A program made the translations under genes and the position numbers. Shown here one piece after another: positions 10,783 to 20,484 of a DNA stretch of 64,000 nt. The DNA is from Estrella lausannensis (lineage in GTDB: Bacteria > Chlamydiota > Chlamydiia > Chlamydiales > Criblamydiaceae). The DNA is taken from the NCBI RefSeq assembly GCF_900000175.1, contig NZ_CWGJ01000025.1, positions 312,396-376,395 of the forward strand, given 5' to 3'. Numbering within the stretch: position 1 is the first letter of the stretch; the number at the start of each line of letters is the position of its first letter. The notes below the pieces were generated by a model. The model did not search any database and was not told the origin of the DNA. It was given only the letters and a program-made list of their open reading frames with translations.

Positions 10783-13700
10783 TTGCGTCTCAAAAAGTTG
10801 AAAATTCACGGATTCAAGTCCTTTGCCGACAAAGTCACCCTGGAGTTTCATGAAGGCATCACCGGCATCGTCGGACCTAACGGTTGCGGCAAATCCAACA
10901 TCGCCGATGCGTTCAGGTGGGTTCTTGGAGAAACTTCGGCGCGCAGCCTTCGCGGCAAAAAGATGGAAGACGTCATCTTTGCCGGGACGGTGACAAGAAA
11001 GCCCGTCAATTTAGCGGAAGCTACCATCACACTGACAGAGATCAACGGACTGTTGCCGACAGAGTATGATGAGCTGGAGATCACGAGACGTTGCCTTAGA
11101 AGCGGGGAAACAGAGTATCTGATCAACAGACAACCTGTCCGTATGCGCGATGTGATCAACCTTTTTTTGGATTCCGGTGTCGGCAAACACGCCTTCTCTA
11201 TTTTCGAGCAGGGAAACATCGATGAAATTATTCAAAAATCCCCTAAAGAGAGACGAACTATCTTTGAAGAGGCCGCCGGCATCTTAAGGTTTTTTGAAAG
11301 GAAACGGGAAGCCGAGAAAAAACTTGAGCTTTCTGAAACAAACATCAGCCGCATCAAGGATATCCATCAAGAAATCCACAAGCAGATAGCCCTCTTAAAA
11401 GAGCAGGCCAAGGAAGCGGAGACCTTCCAGGGAAAAAAAGAGCAGCTCGAAGATTTGGAATGCCGGCTTCTTTTTGCCAAACAAAAAAACCTGCAGGAAG
11501 AAAAACAAAAGTTGAGTGCAGAGGAGACGATCAAGAAGCAGGGAATTGCTGAGATCGAGGCGTCGATTGTTCATTTTACCAAAGAAATTACCGAGCTCAA
11601 AGCTGGTCTTGAGGCCAAAGAGCGCGATTTTCAGGAGATGAATGAAAGGCTGTTCAATGCCCGAAGTGAAAAGGAAGCCAAGCTCCGCGAGAGAGAGTCC
11701 AACAGCGAGAGAATGAAAGAGTCGCTAACCCGATTGGCTGATTCCGACAAGCACCTGCAGGCGCTTGAAGAGATGCAGAAAAGGCAGAAGGAAGAGACGA
11801 AATCTCTCGAGGAGAAGATCAGGCAGGCAAAGGCAAAGGAAAAAGAGCTTAGAGAGAGTTTAGATAGGGAAAGGGCCTACCTTGCTGAGATAGAAGAAAA
11901 AGTGCTGGAAAACCAAAAAGCCGAATCGGAGCTCAAAGAGGAAAAGTTTCTCCTGATGCGCTCCGAGAGAGAGATCGAGGGAGAAATCAAAGAGTCCAGG
12001 GCGCGCTTTGAAGCGGTCAAGGAAAGAAGAGAGAAGACAGAACGGGAGTCTCTTCTAAGGAAAAGGGCAAAAGAGGATCTTCTCGCCAGGCAGGCTGAGC
12101 AGAAAAAAGTAGTCGATACCCTATCGGAAGAGGTCGAGAGCAAGAAAAGGATTCTTCAAAAAATCGATCAGGAGGAGAACGGGCTTAAAGAGCTTGCTTA
12201 CTCTCTCGAAGAAGAGTTGGAAACTCTCAAACGTGACTACATTCATGCTGAGGCAAGGCTCAAAACTCTGATCAGGCTGAAAGAAGAGATGGAGGGGGCG
12301 CAGCCGGCCTTCAAGCGCCTCACGAAAGAGGCTTCCCTTGAGAAGAGTCCTCTTTACGGCCTCATCAAGCCTCTTTTTGAAGTGGTGAAAATCAAAGGAG
12401 AGAATAAACCTCTTTTGATGCAGGCCTTAAAGCCCTATTCGGAAACATTTGTTGTCAAAGACCACGAAGCGCTGAAGAAAGTCCTGCTCTTTGCCAAACA
12501 GGAGAAGCTGCAAGATTTATCGCTTTTCTTATTGGATTCGTTAGATCCGCAAGGTGGAGAGAGCCTGGAGGAGCGGATCAATAACCACTTCCTGAAGCCC
12601 GTCCGCCGGGAGACCGGTTGGAAAGAGGCCTCTAGTCAGATCAAAAGGGGAGGAGCCCTTCTTGTACTGACCGAAGAGGGAGGGGTGATCGACCATAATT
12701 TGGTTTACACCCTACGAGGAGAAAGTGAGAAAAATGCTTTTTTCCGCGAATCAGAGATCGAGGATCTTAAAAAAAGAAGTTCTTCGCTCGACCTCAAGAA
12801 ACAGGAAGTTTTCGAGAAGGCGGAGATCGCCAGAGTAAGGAGAGGAGAGCTATCCCAAAGAAAAGCTGAGGCAGACAGGGATTTAAGGAAAACTGAGATG
12901 CGTCAGCTGGAGAGTAACTTCCTCCTGCAGAAGATCGGCTCAGACTTGGAAGCGATTCAGGAAGAAGAGGCGAAGCACTCCGAAGAGGAAAAGATCGCCA
13001 GGGAGGCGTTAAGTCGCTTCGAGAAAAGGCTCGAAGAGTTGCAAGAGAAGATGGCCGCTAAAGCCAGGGAGCTGCAGCAGCTAGAGAAGAAGAGTATGAA
13101 CGCTTTGCAGCGCTATGAAGAAGAGAAGCTAGATTTTGAGAGAAAGAAAGCTGCTTTAGTGAAACTGCAGGCTGAGTTTGATGCAACGTCCATGGCGGTA
13201 GTCAGACAAGAGGGCGAGCTCAAAGTTCTCCAATCCAAAGCGGGCGACGCGGAAAAGGAAAGGGCGCGTCTTGAGATGGAGAAAAGCAATCTTGATGAGT
13301 GGCAGAAGAAATGCCGTCTTAAAAGTTCCACTTTTGAGGAGGCGTTGCACAGGGCTGATGAAGCTCTTTCTATCGCTTTGAGAGAGAGCAAGGCTTTGGA
13401 GAGCAGCATCAAGGACCAAAAACGCAAGATTACTGAATTCGAGGAGTCGTTAAGAAAAGGATATCAGGGACTCGAAGGGGTAAAAGAGCTTCTTTCCAAA
13501 GTGAAAATTAAAGAGGCCGAAGTCGATGCGAGCCTCAAGGCTAAGGCGGAAGAGTTCTTACAGAAATTCAAAAGGGCAATCGACTCAACCGACAAAGAAG
13601 TCAAACCGCTCGATATGCCTCACCAAGAGGCGGAGCGCAGAATCAGAAACCTGCGCAAGGAAATCGAAGAGGTTGAAGGGCGGATCAACATGACGTCGAT

Positions 13701-14307
13701 TGAAGAGCTTAAAAAGCAGCAGGAGAGGCATGCCTATCTCCAAACCCAAGTCGATGACATGTTTGTCTCGAAAGAGGAAATATTAAAGATCATCGCTACC
13801 CTGGATAATGAAAGCCGTCAGCTATTTGAAGAGACGTTCACGAAGGTGCGCGCCAATTTCCAGCGGAATTTTAAGATACTCTTTGGAGAGGGTGGAGAGG
13901 CTGATCTTGAATTGATCGATTCCAAGGATATTTTGGAAGCGGGGATTGAGATTGTCGCGAAACCGCCCGGTAAAAAGATGCGCTCCATCAATTTGCTATC
14001 GGGTGGAGAGAAGTGCTTAACCAGCATGGCTCTTCTTTTCTCCATTTTTGAGATTAAACCAGCGCCGTTTTGCATTCTGGATGAAATCGACGCTCCTCTC
14101 GATGACACCAACGTCGAAAGGTTCCTCAATGTTGTGCGCACATTTGCTGACAGATGTCAGTTTATCATCATCACGCACAACAAAAGGACGATGGCCATTG
14201 CGGACAGGCTGTTTGGTGTGTCGATGGAAGAGAGAGGAGTTTCTAAACTCCTCTCTATGGAATTCAACCGGGAGGCTTCTCCAAAAACGGAGCTTGTCGA
14301 AGTATAG
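10783..14307 (+). CDS. smc: Chromosome segregation ATPase SMC
   Basis: SMC is the dimeric ATPase that organises and separates sister chromosomes together with ScpA and ScpB. The 1,174-residue length is normal. The N-terminal head has GFKSFAD and the Walker A motif GPNGCGKSN (residues 31-39). Two long Glu/Lys-rich coiled coils flank a hinge around residues 500-640. The C-terminal head has the ABC signature LLSGGEK (about 1071) and Walker B FCILDEIDAPLD (about 1096). The start is TTG, chosen because MRLKKLKIHGFKSF is the canonical SMC N-terminus and GGAGA lies six bases upstream. It ends 14 bp before the convergent HIT gene. Identification is very secure. Confidence 0.97.
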   Translation: MRLKKLKIHGFKSFADKVTLEFHEGITGIVGPNGCGKSNIADAFRWVLGETSARSLRGKKMEDVIFAGTVTRKPVNLAEATITLTEINGLLPTEYDELEITRRCLRSGETEYLINRQPVRMRDVINLFLDSGVGKHAFSIFEQGNIDEIIQKSPKERRTIFEEAAGILRFFERKREAEKKLELSETNISRIKDIHQEIHKQIALLKEQAKEAETFQGKKEQLEDLECRLLFAKQKNLQEEKQKLSAEETIKKQGIAEIEASIVHFTKEITELKAGLEAKERDFQEMNERLFNARSEKEAKLRERESNSERMKESLTRLADSDKHLQALEEMQKRQKEETKSLEEKIRQAKAKEKELRESLDRERAYLAEIEEKVLENQKAESELKEEKFLLMRSEREIEGEIKESRARFEAVKERREKTERESLLRKRAKEDLLARQAEQKKVVDTLSEEVESKKRILQKIDQEENGLKELAYSLEEELETLKRDYIHAEARLKTLIRLKEEMEGAQPAFKRLTKEASLEKSPLYGLIKPLFEVVKIKGENKPLLMQALKPYSETFVVKDHEALKKVLLFAKQEKLQDLSLFLLDSLDPQGGESLEERINNHFLKPVRRETGWKEASSQIKRGGALLVLTEEGGVIDHNLVYTLRGESEKNAFFRESEIEDLKKRSSSLDLKKQEVFEKAEIARVRRGELSQRKAEADRDLRKTEMRQLESNFLLQKIGSDLEAIQEEEAKHSEEEKIAREALSRFEKRLEELQEKMAAKARELQQLEKKSMNALQRYEEEKLDFERKKAALVKLQAEFDATSMAVVRQEGELKVLQSKAGDAEKERARLEMEKSNLDEWQKKCRLKSSTFEEALHRADEALSIALRESKALESSIKDQKRKITEFEESLRKGYQGLEGVKELLSKVKIKEAEVDASLKAKAEEFLQKFKRAIDSTDKEVKPLDMPHQEAERRIRNLRKEIEEVEGRINMTSIEELKKQQERHAYLQTQVDDMFVSKEEILKIIATLDNESRQLFEETFTKVRANFQRNFKILFGEGGEADLELIDSKDILEAGIEIVAKPPGKKMRSINLLSGGEKCLTSMALLFSIFEIKPAPFCILDEIDAPLDDTNVERFLNVVRTFADRCQFIIITHNKRTMAIADRLFGVSMEERGVSKLLSMEFNREASPKTELVEV

Positions 14308-14321
14308 AAGGCAGGAAGCAG

Positions 14322-15275
14322 TTATTGAAGAACCCCGAGCAGCTCAGCCCTTAGGGACTCTACTCTCCTTCTGAGCTCCTCGTCCGGCATCTTTGAGGCT
14401 CCCAGCACCATTTTCTTAAGCACGAGCAGCTTACCCAGGAGCTCTTCGCTCTCTTGTTTTGTGAAGACAAGGTGCAGGTGGCGATGGGGGACACTCTGAC
14501 CGGCGGGCCTGCCGATTTTTTCGAAAATGTAAGTGGTAGAAAACCCCTTTTCTCTGTAGTGGCTGATCAGCTTGGACATCATACCCGCTGATTCGAGATA
14601 CTCTTCTTCGGAGATGTCAGAGAAGCTGTCGCGGTGCTGACGAGTCACTAAGATCAGATGAAGCTTCTCTTCTTCCGTGGCCAGCGGAGCGTAGTCCTGG
14701 AGTACGCTGATAGTCCTTCCCTCAAAAACGCATTGCCTCGCAAACGTGCTCTCTTTGCAAAATGCATCATCGTGGGAAGAGAGGCTATCTACCCTGTCGG
14801 AGAGGTCGGCGAGCGCTTCCGAAAAAAGATCGCGGACTCCTTCGTACTCGCGGGCGACCGCTTCTCTTTTTTCCATAGAATCTGCAAATGCTCCAAAGGT
14901 GATCCCAAACAGTACTTTCAGCTGCCTGAAAATGGAAAATGCGCTTTTCTCATAGGGAACCATCTCGAAGCAAAAGCTCTTCCCTGCCGCTTCTTTTCCG
15001 TAAATCAGGTAGTCCGTGATGCCTTTTTGCTTCCAGATGGAGGCAATTTTTTGCATCAAATCGAAGGCCTCCCGATGCATCGTGGGAGTCCATTCAGAAA
15101 TGGTCAGCCTTTCAGTTATAGACTGAATCTGCAGGGATCCTGACGCTAGAGATTTTTCAGGAACCTCAACTAACAGTTCATTCCCTGCATGCAAGAGGAT
15201 TTGATTGTTCAGGGGGTGTTCAAGGTTATAGGACGTCCAGGCGTGATTGTAATAAGCGGTGGCTTCGTAAAACAT
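14322..15275 (-). CDS. HIT-family nucleotide-binding protein
   Basis: The protein of 317 residues carries the histidine triad GQSVPHRHLHLVF near residues 255-268, the active site of HIT hydrolases and transferases acting on nucleotidyl phosphates. The N-terminal half has a weaker HIT-like block (WTPTMHREAFDLMQKI, then FCFEMVPY) without the triad. The architecture may therefore be a tandem HIT fold with one live site, as in GalT-type or Ap4A phosphorylase-type enzymes. Substrate cannot be read from the sequence. It is convergent with smc (14-bp gap). No strong ribosome site is visible, so the start is the first ATG of the frame. No signal peptide was seen. Confidence 0.75.
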   Translation of the reverse strand: MFYEATAYYNHAWTSYNLEHPLNNQILLHAGNELLVEVPEKSLASGSLQIQSITERLTISEWTPTMHREAFDLMQKIASIWKQKGITDYLIYGKEAAGKSFCFEMVPYEKSAFSIFRQLKVLFGITFGAFADSMEKREAVAREYEGVRDLFSEALADLSDRVDSLSSHDDAFCKESTFARQCVFEGRTISVLQDYAPLATEEEKLHLILVTRQHRDSFSDISEEEYLESAGMMSKLISHYREKGFSTTYIFEKIGRPAGQSVPHRHLHLVFTKQESEELLGKLLVLKKMVLGASKMPDEELRRRVESLRAELLGVLQ

Positions 15276-15538
15276 AAGGAACCCTAGGGAGTTGATTTGT
15301 GAATTGATGCCGAATGGGTCTCAAAATCTCCAATGTGAGACACTTTCGGTATATTTCGATATAATTTACATGTGTATTGGAAGTTGAATGATTTTTTTGA
15401 GGAACAATCTCTGAGAATTATACTTAGTTTATTAATTGACGACAAAAAAATTGAAGCATCTTAGAAAATAGCGGGGGAGGGTTCTCTTTCCGAAAACAAA
15501 TTGGGAGGGATTTTCGGTATAGGATTGTAGTGGGGGCG
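15276..15538. other. Intergenic gap with degenerate repeat arms
   Basis: Two weak copies of the TATACCGAAA repeat are present: a decayed hairpin at about 15318-15353 ending in GACACTTTCGGTATA, and a shorter one at about 15489-15522 (TTCCGAAAA ... TTTTCGGTATA). No coding potential was found. Confidence 0.6.
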
Positions 15539-16942
15539 CTACGGTAACTTGATGAGGGTGCCTGGCTTCAAGTAGCTTGATTGCAGCCCGTTCATCTCAC
15601 GAATCTCTTTAGGGTCAACGCCGAATCTTTTACTGACCTTCCAGAGAGTATCTCCTTCCTGGACGATATAGGCCCTTTTCCCTTTCTTTTTGGGGGCGAG
15701 AGCTTCAGCTATTTTTTTCTGGGGCACCGGTTTTTTGGGCAGAGAAGTGATCGGTTTTTGAGGGGGAGGCGATTTGGCAGGTTTGGGGGCCGATACTTCT
15801 TTTTCAGGGCTTTTTTTCAAAGGCGTCTCTGTTTTTTCAGCGATCGGAACAACTTTCGGTTTTTTTTCTACGATCTCTTTGGGTGCATCTGTGAGAGGTG
15901 ATGCCTCAGTCTCTTTTTTTTCGGTGAACACAGGTGCGAATCGTGCCAGCGCCGCTTTTCGCGTCAGGGGATCGGGTTCTTTCTCATCTGCAAGTTCATA
16001 GAGTTTTTTTGCGGAGATTTCCCAAACAGCATCCCCTCTTGGGCTTAACAGGAGTGCTAAAGCGTATTGCCTGGCATGAGGGGTCTCTTTGGTTAGATTG
16101 TTCAGCACCTTGACGGCTTGTCTGTCGTCAATTTTTTTGACCGCGTACTCAAAATCGGATTTAAGAAACAGGGAGGTGGCTGTCTCAGAACCAGAATCAA
16201 CGTACGCCAAAAGAAATTCACGTCTTGCTTCCTTAGCCTCGTCGGCCTGCAGTGTGAGATCGAGAGTTTTGATGAGGTCAAACGGACCTTCAAGAATCAG
16301 TGAGAGCAGCTCATCGGAGGAGATGTGCAACCCCGATTTTGCTAAAGAGAGCTCCACTGTCTTGAAGTCTTTGGTGAACTGAAACGCGTAAGTTAAAGAG
16401 GGATCGTAATCGTCTTTAGTATTTAACAGTTTCAGATACATCCCAAAAGGGGAAATAGGCCATTTTTCGGAACGGATCAGGCTGTAGGCTGCTTCAAAAT
16501 GTTCATCTTTGGCATCGGAATAGATAACAATTTCCCTTTTTTTTCCGGCGGGATCCGCGTAGGTGATCCTTCTTCTCTGCCTGGGTTTGCCCACCGAAGC
16601 GAAGGCACGCTCCGTATCAAGATGATGGATGGAAGTTAAGCTTCCCAACGCGAAGTCTCTCACGGAGAATCCGTTTTCAATCAGGGAGTTGTCCTTCAGG
16701 TCGGGTGCGATTTCCTGGATCGTTTTCTCGGAGAGCGAATAGAGGATATCGCTCCCTGTTTTTTCTGCAAGATACGGGCGATGAGGAGACGATCTCTTGG
16801 TTAGTTTCATCTCGCCGATAGGAGGAGCTGTCGTTTCCTTGACCCACAAGATAAAGCAAAAAATCAAAAAAATGTTCAGCAGTCCACTCAACAGGAGTGT
16901 CTTTCTGAGCCGTTTGATTTTCAGTAGAAGATCGTCTTTCAA
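15539..16942 (-). CDS. LysM-domain envelope protein with N-terminal membrane anchor
   Basis: A single membrane segment (about residues 15-33) follows a short basic N-terminus, so the body should lie in the periplasm. Residues about 330-415 are rich in Lys, Pro and Glu and look like a flexible spacer. The C-terminus (about 422-467) is one LysM domain: YIVQEGDTLWKVSKRFGVDP, then LKPGTLIKLP. LysM domains bind the GlcNAc backbone of peptidoglycan. The middle part (about 60-320) is helical and not recognised. It starts 8 bp after the end of pckG and is probably cotranscribed with it. A structural or septal wall-binding role is inferred. Confidence 0.7.
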   Translation of the reverse strand: MKDDLLLKIKRLRKTLLLSGLLNIFLIFCFILWVKETTAPPIGEMKLTKRSSPHRPYLAEKTGSDILYSLSEKTIQEIAPDLKDNSLIENGFSVRDFALGSLTSIHHLDTERAFASVGKPRQRRRITYADPAGKKREIVIYSDAKDEHFEAAYSLIRSEKWPISPFGMYLKLLNTKDDYDPSLTYAFQFTKDFKTVELSLAKSGLHISSDELLSLILEGPFDLIKTLDLTLQADEAKEARREFLLAYVDSGSETATSLFLKSDFEYAVKKIDDRQAVKVLNNLTKETPHARQYALALLLSPRGDAVWEISAKKLYELADEKEPDPLTRKAALARFAPVFTEKKETEASPLTDAPKEIVEKKPKVVPIAEKTETPLKKSPEKEVSAPKPAKSPPPQKPITSLPKKPVPQKKIAEALAPKKKGKRAYIVQEGDTLWKVSKRFGVDPKEIREMNGLQSSYLKPGTLIKLP

Positions 16943-16950
16943 AGTGTTCT

Positions 16951-18822
16951 TTATGGTGCTTCTTTAAGCACTGCGTCCTTTTTTGTGTTTTTTTCCTTTA
17001 ACTTCCTTTCCAGCTCGTTCAGCTCTTCGGAGAGCGTTTTCGGGAATCTGTCGCCAAAGAGTTTGAAATAGTCGCGCAGATGCTCCAGATCTTTGATCCA
17101 GGCTTCTTTGTCGACTTTGAGCAGTTGGTCAAGCGCAGTCTTTGTGATATTCAACCCTTCGACATCAAGGGCATTTTTCTTCGGTAGGTAGCCAATCGGC
17201 GTTTTGAGCGCGGCGCCCTCTCCTGAGACGCGTTCGAGGATCCATTTGAGTACGCGGCTGTTCTCTCCGAATCCCGGCCACAGGTAGCTGCCGTCTTGTC
17301 CCCTTCTGAACCAATTCACAAAAAAGATTTTAGGGAGGAGTGAGGGCGAGCTTTTCTCGCCGATGTTCAGCCAATGCTGGAAATAGTCCCCCATGTTGTA
17401 TCCGGCAAAGGGGAGCATTGCAAAGGGATCATGCCGCAGTTTACCGACAACGCCTTCTTGCGCAGCGGTCATCTCCGAGGAGACGGAGGCTCCCAGGAAA
17501 GTGCCGTGCTTCCAGTTCAATGCTTCGAGTACAAGAGGAACTGTGTCTCTTCTTCTTCCTCCGAAGATGATCGCTGAGATGGGGACGCCGGCTTTGTCTT
17601 CCCAGGCAGGATCGATGCTGGGACACTGGGAGGCCGGTGCGGTAAAGCGGGAGTTAGGGTGAGAAGAGCGTTCACCGGAATCGGGCGTCCAGTTGCGTCC
17701 CTGCCAGTCAATCAGGTGAGCCGGCGGGGTGTCGGTCATAGCTTCCCACCACACGTCCCCCTCATCGGTCAGGGCTACGTTGGTGAAGATGGTGTTTTGC
17801 CTGATGGTCGCCATGGCATTCGGGTTGGATTTGAGAGAAGTTCCCGGGGCCACTCCGAAAAATCCGGCTTCGGGATTGATAGCGTAAAGCCGACCGTCTT
17901 TGCCAAATTTCATCCAGGCGATATCGTCGCCAACGGTCTCCACTTTCCATCCGGGGATTGTGGGCGTCATCATGGCAAGGTTTGTTTTCCCGCAGGCGGA
18001 GGGGAATGCGGCAGCGATATATTTTTTTTCTCCCTGCGGATTGGTGATGCCTAAAATAAGCATATGCTCGGCGAGCCAGCCGCCGTCCCTGCCCATAACG
18101 GAAGCAATACGCAGGCTAAGGCATTTCTTCCCGAGCAAGGCGTTTCCGCCATAGCCGCTGCCATAAGACCAAATCTCTCTCGTTTCGGGGAAATGGACGA
18201 TGTATTTATTTTCGGCATTGCACGGCCAGGGGATGTCCTTTTGACTCTTGGAAAGAGGCATACCGACAGAGTGGAGGCATGGAACAAAAAAGCCATCTCC
18301 CAAGATATCCAGCACCTTCTTGCCAATTCTTGTCATCACTCTCATGCTAACGGCAACGTAGGGGGAGTCGGTGATCTGGACGCCAATCTGGGCAATCGGT
18401 GAGCCGATTGGGCCCATGCTGAAAGGGATGACGTACATGGTTCTCCCTCTCATGCACCCTTTGAAGAGCGAATCGAGGATCTTTTTCATCTCTTCAGGTT
18501 CTTTCCAATTATTTGTAGGACCGGCATCAATCTTGTTTTTCGAGCAGATGAAAGTTCTGTCTTCCACACGGGCGACATCTCCCGGACTTGACCTGGCAAG
18601 ATAGCTTCCGGGTCTCAGCTTTTCATTTAGCTTGATCAAGGTTCCGGCTTTGATGAGCTTTTCGATCAAACACTCATACTCTTCTTTTGAGCCATCCATA
18701 AACCAGACATTGTCCGGCTCGCAGAGCTCGCGCACCTTTCTGATCCAGTTGATCAGTGAACGGTTAGACGTCCAACTCTCCAGTGAGGGTTGTGCAGGAG
18801 TTGTTTTTTTCTTGCTCATCAT
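16951..18822 (-). CDS. pckG: Phosphoenolpyruvate carboxykinase (GTP)
   Basis: The enzyme converts oxaloacetate plus GTP to phosphoenolpyruvate, CO2 and GDP. The length of 623 residues is normal for the GTP family. It has the active-site P-loop FPSACGKTN with its reactive Cys (about 273-282), the [14 protein letters not shown] block near 134, and the C-terminal nucleotide-site segment [19 protein letters not shown]. The neighbour mreB matches the Chlamydia order mreB-pckA as I recall it. Two ATG codons stand together at the start and the ribosome site is weak (AGG). In this genome it could link the succinate and oxaloacetate made by the nearby catabolic genes to gluconeogenesis. Identification is secure. 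Confidence 0.96.
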   Translation of the reverse strand: MMSKKKTTPAQPSLESWTSNRSLINWIRKVRELCEPDNVWFMDGSKEEYECLIEKLIKAGTLIKLNEKLRPGSYLARSSPGDVARVEDRTFICSKNKIDAGPTNNWKEPEEMKKILDSLFKGCMRGRTMYVIPFSMGPIGSPIAQIGVQITDSPYVAVSMRVMTRIGKKVLDILGDGFFVPCLHSVGMPLSKSQKDIPWPCNAENKYIVHFPETREIWSYGSGYGGNALLGKKCLSLRIASVMGRDGGWLAEHMLILGITNPQGEKKYIAAAFPSACGKTNLAMMTPTIPGWKVETVGDDIAWMKFGKDGRLYAINPEAGFFGVAPGTSLKSNPNAMATIRQNTIFTNVALTDEGDVWWEAMTDTPPAHLIDWQGRNWTPDSGERSSHPNSRFTAPASQCPSIDPAWEDKAGVPISAIIFGGRRRDTVPLVLEALNWKHGTFLGASVSSEMTAAQEGVVGKLRHDPFAMLPFAGYNMGDYFQHWLNIGEKSSPSLLPKIFFVNWFRRGQDGSYLWPGFGENSRVLKWILERVSGEGAALKTPIGYLPKKNALDVEGLNITKTALDQLLKVDKEAWIKDLEHLRDYFKLFGDRFPKTLSEELNELERKLKEKNTKKDAVLKEAP

Positions 18823-18860
18823 AATTTACAATGCCTACTTTAAATAAGAGCGCGTCAGAA

Positions 18861-18909
18861 TATACCGAAAGTGTCTCAAAATCCCAAATTTTGAGATACT
18901 TTCGGTATA
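18861..18909. repeat. TATACCGAAA-type inverted repeat (short hairpin form)
   Basis: The arms TATACCGAAAGTGTCTCAAA and TTTTGAGATACTTTCGGTATA are nearly perfect complements with a very short loop. It shares its right-hand TATA with the long palindrome at 18906-19074, so two elements are fused end to end upstream of pckG. Confidence 0.9.
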
Positions 18910-19074
18910 CATACTCAAAGTATCTCAATATTTGGGCTTTTGACAATTAGAGTGCCTCTTGATTGAAAGATCGCAATTCACTTGATATTTGGAAATATGG
19001 GGTGACTTGCAATCTTTCAATCTTTACGGGCAGTCTCAAAGCTCAAAAACCATATTCGAGACACCTACGGTATA
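18906..19074. repeat. Long palindromic element, about 169 bp (type B)
   Basis: The ends are variants of the TATACCGAAA repeat. The core reads GATTGAAAGATCGCAA..., a central ATATTTGGAAATAT, and ...TTGCAATCTTTCAATC, so dyad symmetry runs through the whole element. Related full copies lie at 20263-20426, 24073-24234 and 50306-50471. It fills the gap between pckG and the mreB 3' end. Confidence 0.85.
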
Positions 19075-19084
19075 GCTATCAAGC

Positions 19085-20191
19085 TTAAAAAAATTTCCTC
19101 TTTCTAAATTTATCGAGGTAATCTAAAGCTTTGCCGGTGCCAAGGCAGACAGCGAGAAGCGGGTTTGGAGCAACGATAACCGGTAAACCTGTCTCTTTGA
19201 TCAGAGCCTTGTCGATCCCTTTGATGAGAGCGCCCCCGCCGCAGATGACCATCCCTCTTTCGACCAGGTCCGAGGCAAGTTCCGGTGGGCACTTTTCTAA
19301 AGTCAGTTTGATGCTTTCGATGATCTGCTGTATAGGCTCAGCCAAACATTCCCGAATTTCAACCGAGTTGATCCTTTTGGTGATGGGCAGTCCGGCCACT
19401 TGGTCGCGTCCCCTAACCTCCATCTCCAGCTCGTTGCTACCCAGGGGGTAGGCTGAACCGATCGTCATCTTGATCTCTTCGGCAGTCCTTGGACCGATCA
19501 TGAGGTTGTAGGTACGTCGCATGTAGTTCATGATGCAGTCATCAAACTCATCCCCGGCTATCCTGAGCGATCTCGATTCGACGATGCCGCCAAGGGAAAT
19601 AATGGCGATTTCCGTCGTTCCAATTTCCGTCGTTCCACCGCCGATGTCGATGATGAAGTTCGCGGCAGGCTCATGCACGGGCAGGTCGACACCGATCGCA
19701 GCGGCCATCGGCTCTTCGATCAAAATAACCTCTTGGGCTCCCGCGTGGAGGGCGCTGTCTTCGACGGCTCTCTTTTCCACGCCGGTAATTCCCGAGGGAA
19801 CGGCGATCAGGATTTTTGGTCTGAACAAGCTTCTGGAAGGGGTTACCCGTTTGATCAGAGCCTTAAGCATCCCTTCAGCGATTTCAAAGTCGGCGATAAC
19901 ACCGTCTTTCATCGGGCGCACCGCATGGATTTTTTGCGGCGTTCTGCCGAGCATCGCCTTAGCTTTATGGCCGACGGCGAGAACTTCGTTTGTCGAGGAG
20001 TCGACGGCAACCACGGAAGGCTCTGCGAGTACGATTCCTTTTCCCCTGACAAAAACCAATGTGTTGGCGGTGCCGAGGTCGATGCCGATATCATTTGAAA
20101 ATACGCCGCGGAATTTTGTCAGGCGGCCAAAGGCGGAATTGGCCATGTTGTTGATTTGGGCTCCGATGCTTTCTTGCCCTTGTTTACTCAT
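19085..20191 (-). CDS. mreB: Rod-shape determining actin homologue MreB
   Basis: MreB forms membrane-bound filaments that direct wall synthesis; in FtsZ-less chlamydiae it organises division. The sequence shows [20 protein letters not shown] at the N-terminus, the second phosphate loop DIGGGTTE near residue 182, and [12 protein letters not shown] near the C-terminus. I place the start at the ATG giving MSKQGQES, because GAGGAATAC precedes it; this gives 368 residues. An earlier ATG at 20329 would add 46 residues unlike MreB and run through a repeat element. Odd point: the phosphate loop reads [11 protein letters not shown] where the family has a single GTTE, owing to a perfect 15-bp tandem duplication. 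Identity is certain; the effect of the insertion is not. Confidence 0.96.
   Translation of the reverse strand: MSKQGQESIGAQINNMANSAFGRLTKFRGVFSNDIGIDLGTANTLVFVRGKGIVLAEPSVVAVDSSTNEVLAVGHKAKAMLGRTPQKIHAVRPMKDGVIADFEIAEGMLKALIKRVTPSRSLFRPKILIAVPSGITGVEKRAVEDSALHAGAQEVILIEEPMAAAIGVDLPVHEPAANFIIDIGGGTTEIGTTEIAIISLGGIVESRSLRIAGDEFDDCIMNYMRRTYNLMIGPRTAEEIKMTIGSAYPLGSNELEMEVRGRDQVAGLPITKRINSVEIRECLAEPIQQIIESIKLTLEKCPPELASDLVERGMVICGGGALIKGIDKALIKETGLPVIVAPNPLLAVCLGTGKALDYLDKFRKRKFF
19608..19637. repeat. 15-bp perfect tandem duplication inside mreB
   Basis: The unit ATTTCCGTCGTTCCA occurs twice in direct succession (19608-19622 and 19623-19637). On the coding strand it duplicates five residues (GTTEI) of the phosphate loop and keeps the frame. 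Confidence 0.95.
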
Positions 20192-20262
20192 GTATTCCTC
20201 ACTCAAGTGGAGAGGGCGAATATGCGAATACACCCTCAATTGAAAATTGTTTAACAGCCTAT

Positions 20263-20426
20263 TATACCGGATGCGCCTTAAAATTTGACATGGGGGCTTT
20301 GATAAAGCCTCGGAATCAAAAGATTGCAAGTCATCTCATATTTCTAATATTAGGTGACTTACAATCTTTTAATCTGGGTGGGCTTTTTCTTTGCCAAAAG
20401 CCAAATTTTGAGCTCTTTTCGGTATA
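20263..20426. repeat. Long palindromic element, 164 bp (type B)
   Basis: It begins TATACCGGATGCG and ends CTCTTTTCGGTATA. Inner arms are GGGGGCTTTGATAAAGCC / GGGCTTTTTCTTTGCC and GATTGCAAGTCATCTC / GTGACTTACAATC, around a centre at ATATTTCTAATAT (about 20344). It lies between the mreB start and the SNF2 gene end. No open frame of note. Confidence 0.9.
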
Positions 20427-20484
20427 ACCTCTTTCGGAGGTTGTATCTGCCAGGCGGTCCGATGAAACGCGAGCAGCCTGGGTT

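Noticed and set aside
19530-20243. 237-codon open frame antisense to mreB
   Set aside because: It lies fully opposite a highly conserved gene, has no family motif and follows the codon pattern expected of a shadow frame.
20192-20329. Longer MreB starting at the upstream ATG (414 residues)
   Set aside because: The extra 46 residues are unlike MreB, lie against a repeat element and lack a ribosome site, whereas the inner ATG has GAGGAATAC.
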